Both the position numbers and the translations under genes were made by a program. Source: Clostridiales bacterium (GTDB lineage Bacteria; Bacillota; Clostridia; Christensenellales; CAG-138). Taken from it: a stretch of DNA of 6,234 nt. Shown here one piece after another: positions 5,435 to 6,234 of the stretch; position 1 is the stretch's first letter, and every line of letters starts with the position of its first letter. The stretch covers positions 1 to 6,234 of the forward strand of contig WRCT01000113.1 in NCBI GenBank assembly GCA_009783775.1, given 5' to 3'. Below the pieces are notes generated by a model. The model was given only the letters and a program-made list of their open reading frames with translations. It did not search any database and was not told where the DNA came from.

Positions 5435-5453
5435 GGGCGAACTGTGTTCGCCC
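5431..5453. repeat. GTAGGGGC hairpin repeat, copy 1
   Basis: GTAG is followed by GGGCGAA (5435-5441), a CTGTG loop and TTCGCCC (5447-5453). Its GTAG supplies the TAG stop of icd. The stem directly behind the stop may act as a weak terminator or protect the mRNA 3' end, but there is no T-tract. Confidence 0.7.
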
Positions 5454-5467
5454 GCCGCTCACGCGGT

Positions 5468-5490
5468 TGCGGATCAAGTCCGCAATGACG
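5468..5490. repeat. REP-like hairpin ending in CGCAATGACG
   Basis: TGCGGA (5468-5473) pairs with TCCGCA (5479-5484) around TCAAG and is followed by ATGACG. This resembles a common bacterial intergenic repeat half. Its CATTGCG complement occurs at 141-147. Confidence 0.55.
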
Positions 5491-5500
5491 AACGGGTGGA

Positions 5501-5528
5501 CCGCGAAATACACGAAAAGACACGAATA
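5501..5528. repeat. CACGAA-rich short repeat
   Basis: The stretch CCGCGAAATACACGAAAAGA and the following CACGAATA contain CACGAA twice, 10 bases apart. This sequence type recurs in intergenic DNA of many bacteria, from memory. No gene function is evident. Confidence 0.35.
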
Positions 5529-5531
5529 ACC

Positions 5532-5554
5532 GTAGGGGCGGGGGCAGCCCGCCC
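5532..5554. repeat. GTAGGGGC hairpin repeat, copy 2
   Basis: GTAG is followed by GGGCGGG (5536-5542), a GGCAG loop and CCCGCCC (5548-5554), a perfect seven-pair GC stem. It has the same design as copies 1 and 3 with different stem bases. Confidence 0.72.
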
Positions 5555-5570
5555 ACCTGCGCAACGTATC

Positions 5571-5593
5571 GTAGGGGCGACCATTGGTCGTCC
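5571..5593. repeat. GTAGGGGC hairpin repeat, copy 3
   Basis: GTAG is followed by GGGCGACC (5575-5582), an ATT loop and GGTCGTCC (5586-5593), eight pairs with one G-T. It ends five bases from the stop codon of the XRE gene on the minus strand. With the other copies it fills the convergent icd/XRE interval. Confidence 0.72.
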
Positions 5594-5598
5594 TTCTG

Positions 5599-5799
5599 TC
5601 ACTTATCCGTTAATCCCGCCAGATAATCCAGGCTGACTTTATGAAACCGGGCGATTAGGATGGCAATGTTGAGAGGAATTTCTCTTTCGCCTGTTTCATA
5701 TCTGGCGTAAGTTGTTTTATGCATATGCAGTATTTCCGCGATCTGTCTTTGGCTTAAATCCGCGTCTTCCCTTAAATCCCTGATTCGCTTGTAAGACAT
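5599..5799 (-). CDS. XRE-family repressor-like helix-turn-helix protein (66 aa)
   Basis: This is a single-domain Cro/C1-type DNA-binding protein. Residues 6-24 (IRDLREDADLSQRQIAEIL) form the first helices, 27-34 (HKTTYARY) the recognition helix, followed by ETGEREIP and the classic ending SLDYLAGLTD. The ATG at 5799 has AGGAGGG (5813-5807) seven bases upstream. An in-frame ATG at 5865 would run through the promoter and operator, so I rejected it. It is divergent from the Cys-rich gene at 5903, and the shared region holds two matching palindromes, so it most likely represses itself and its neighbour. Compact repressor, divergent small gene and twin operators are typical of phage or integrative-element switches. 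The fold is secure; the target assignment is inferred from position. Confidence 0.88.
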   Translation of the reverse strand: MSYKRIRDLREDADLSQRQIAEILHMHKTTYARYETGEREIPLNIAILIARFHKVSLDYLAGLTDK

Positions 5800-5828
5800 C
5801 TGCGTTCCCTCCTGCCGAGATATTGCTG

Positions 5829-5858
5829 TTGACAGAGTACACCGTATGGTGTTATCTT
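5829..5858 (+). promoter_or_regulatory. Candidate promoter of the Cys-rich gene
   Basis: TTGACA (5829-5834) is followed by an 18-base spacer and TATCTT (5853-5858), a perfect -35 with a weak -10. Operator 1 sits inside the spacer. The expected start near 5865 puts operator 2 at the very beginning of the transcript. Confidence 0.5.
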
Positions 5859-5865
5859 TTGACAA
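5836..5865 (-). promoter_or_regulatory. Candidate promoter of the XRE repressor gene
   Basis: On the minus strand, TTGTCA (5865-5860) is followed by an 18-base spacer and TGTACT (5841-5836). It faces and overlaps the plus-strand promoter almost entirely. Operator 1 covers the spacer and the upstream edge of the -10, which suits autorepression. Confidence 0.5.
5839..5852. promoter_or_regulatory. Operator 1: ACACC-N4-GGTGT palindrome
   Basis: ACACC GTAT GGTGT is a 14-bp dyad within the overlapping divergent promoters. The same arms recur 31 bp away. The size and symmetry fit a dimeric XRE repressor site. Confidence 0.75.
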
Positions 5866-5868
5866 ACA

Positions 5869-5884
5869 AACACCATTTGGTGTT
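5869..5884. promoter_or_regulatory. Operator 2: AACACC-N4-GGTGTT palindrome
   Basis: AACACC ATTT GGTGTT is a 16-bp dyad with six-base arms, one base longer per arm than operator 1. Centres are 31 bp apart, about three DNA turns, so two repressor dimers would bind on the same face. It lies between the promoter and the ribosome site of the Cys-rich gene. Confidence 0.75.
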
Positions 5885-5902
5885 CGGCGGGAGGGGGCCT
5901 AT

Positions 5903-6079
5903 ATGAAAATACTCTGCGACCATTACTTTTGCATCTATCAAGAGAACGGCGCTTGCTGCTTATCGTCCGTATACATCAATTCCACGGGTATGTGCGACCA
6001 GGCGACTCTCTTGGATATTACAGAGGAAGATTTAATAGAGCGCAAGAAGCGTTCACTTCTTGCGCGGGAAGAATGCTGA
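5903..6079 (+). CDS. Small Cys-rich protein (58 aa), possible metal-binding
   Basis: The ATG at 5903 follows GGGAGGGGG (5889-5897) at five bases, so I prefer it to an in-frame ATG at 5846 that lies inside operator 1. The product has cysteines at 5, 10, 18, 19, 31 and 58. The first five, in a C-x4-C-x7-C-C-x11-C pattern with aromatic residues between, could bind Zn or an Fe-S centre. After about residue 34 it becomes an acidic then basic helix (DITEEDLIERKKRSLLAREE). There is no signal peptide or membrane span. I recall similar short proteins in Clostridia but cannot name a family. It is divergent from the XRE repressor and probably under its control. The function is unknown; metal binding is inference from the cysteines. 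Confidence 0.7.
   Translation: MKILCDHYFCIYQENGACCLSSVYINSTGMCDQATLLDITEEDLIERKKRSLLAREEC
6040..6065 (+). repeat. Perfect 10-bp hairpin inside the 3' end of the Cys-rich gene
   Basis: GCGCAAGAAG (6040-6049) is exactly complementary to CTTCTTGCGC (6056-6065) around a six-base loop. It lies within the coding region, twelve bases before the stop codon. No T-tract follows directly, so it is not a standard terminator. It may stabilise or pause the mRNA. Confidence 0.6.
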
Positions 6080-6134
6080 TTGCTTTTCGCTCACGCGAGA
6101 TTTTATTTGCCAGGATATAAGCTGTGAAGGAAGG

Positions 6135-6234
6135 ATGTCCAATCCTTACATTACAGCAGGCAACCGATTCACCCGCAGCAACGTGAAACGGTCAGCCGAG
6201 GGGGTGATAGCAGCCGGTTTAGACTTCGACGAAG
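6135..6234 (+). CDS. Unidentified coding region, 5' part only (cut by window edge)
   Basis: From an ATG at 6135 the frame stays open for 33 codons to the window end, beginning MSNPYITAGNRFTRSNVKRS and continuing AEGVIAAGLDFDE. GAAGGAAGG lies immediately upstream, with its first AAGG four bases from the ATG, a close but plausible ribosome site. The frame starts 55 bases after the Cys-rich gene, so the two may be cotranscribed. The composition looks like real protein, but I do not recognise the family and the fragment is too short to classify. A GTG at 6124 in another frame is stopped soon after. Confidence 0.45.
   Translation, partial: MSNPYITAGNRFTRSNVKRSAEGVIAAGLDFDE

Noticed and set aside
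5431..5593. Possible CRISPR array
   Set aside because: The three short palindromes are spaced unevenly (101 and 39 bases apart), differ in their stems, and have no uniform spacers.
6080..6134. Separate promoter for the frame at 6135
   Set aside because: TTGCTT at 6081-6086 followed by TTATTT at 17 bases is too weak to claim.

Overview
The window looks like the chromosome of an anaerobic member of the Bacillota (Clostridia). The evidence is strong Shine-Dalgarno sites, sigma-A-type promoters with 17-18 nt spacers, a clostridial 2[4Fe-4S] ferredoxin, small XRE regulators of clostridial type, a QueT-family ECF substrate component, and GC-rich genes separated by AT-richer intergenic DNA full of short palindromic repeats. 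The species cannot be named from this sequence.

Layout. 1-224 has no gene. It holds a long imperfect inverted repeat (4-115) that could fold as a structured RNA, then a degenerate REP-like repeat. 225-422 (-) encodes a 65-residue protein with an internal 14-residue duplication, divergent from an XRE regulator at 548-784 (+). The regulator converges on a 56-residue ferredoxin at 902-1072 (-), with a two-way terminator between them. A palindromic repeat element separates the ferredoxin from queT at 1272-1766 (-). queT is divergent from an aconitase-family gene at 1855-4098 (+), and their promoters overlap at the -35 box. After a second copy of the repeat element comes NADP-type isocitrate dehydrogenase at 4226-5434 (+). 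A cluster of GTAGGGGC hairpins follows. The right end holds an XRE repressor-like gene (5599-5799, -), twin palindromic operators, a divergent Cys-rich small protein (5903-6079, +), and the start of an unidentified reading frame (6135 to the edge).

How the genes work together. The aconitase-family protein and isocitrate dehydrogenase would convert citrate through isocitrate to 2-oxoglutarate, the oxidative half-TCA branch that supplies glutamate in many anaerobes. No citrate synthase is in view. The ferredoxin is a general low-potential electron carrier. The right-end block, a compact repressor facing a small gene across two operators, resembles the control switch of a phage or other mobile element, but nothing here proves mobility.

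Most worth a second look: an AT-rich in-frame patch inside the aconitase gene; the paired repeat elements with a shared hairpin core but different arms; repeats that supply the stop codons of three genes; the twin-operator switch; the overlapping divergent promoters; and the unassigned RNA-like fold at the left edge.
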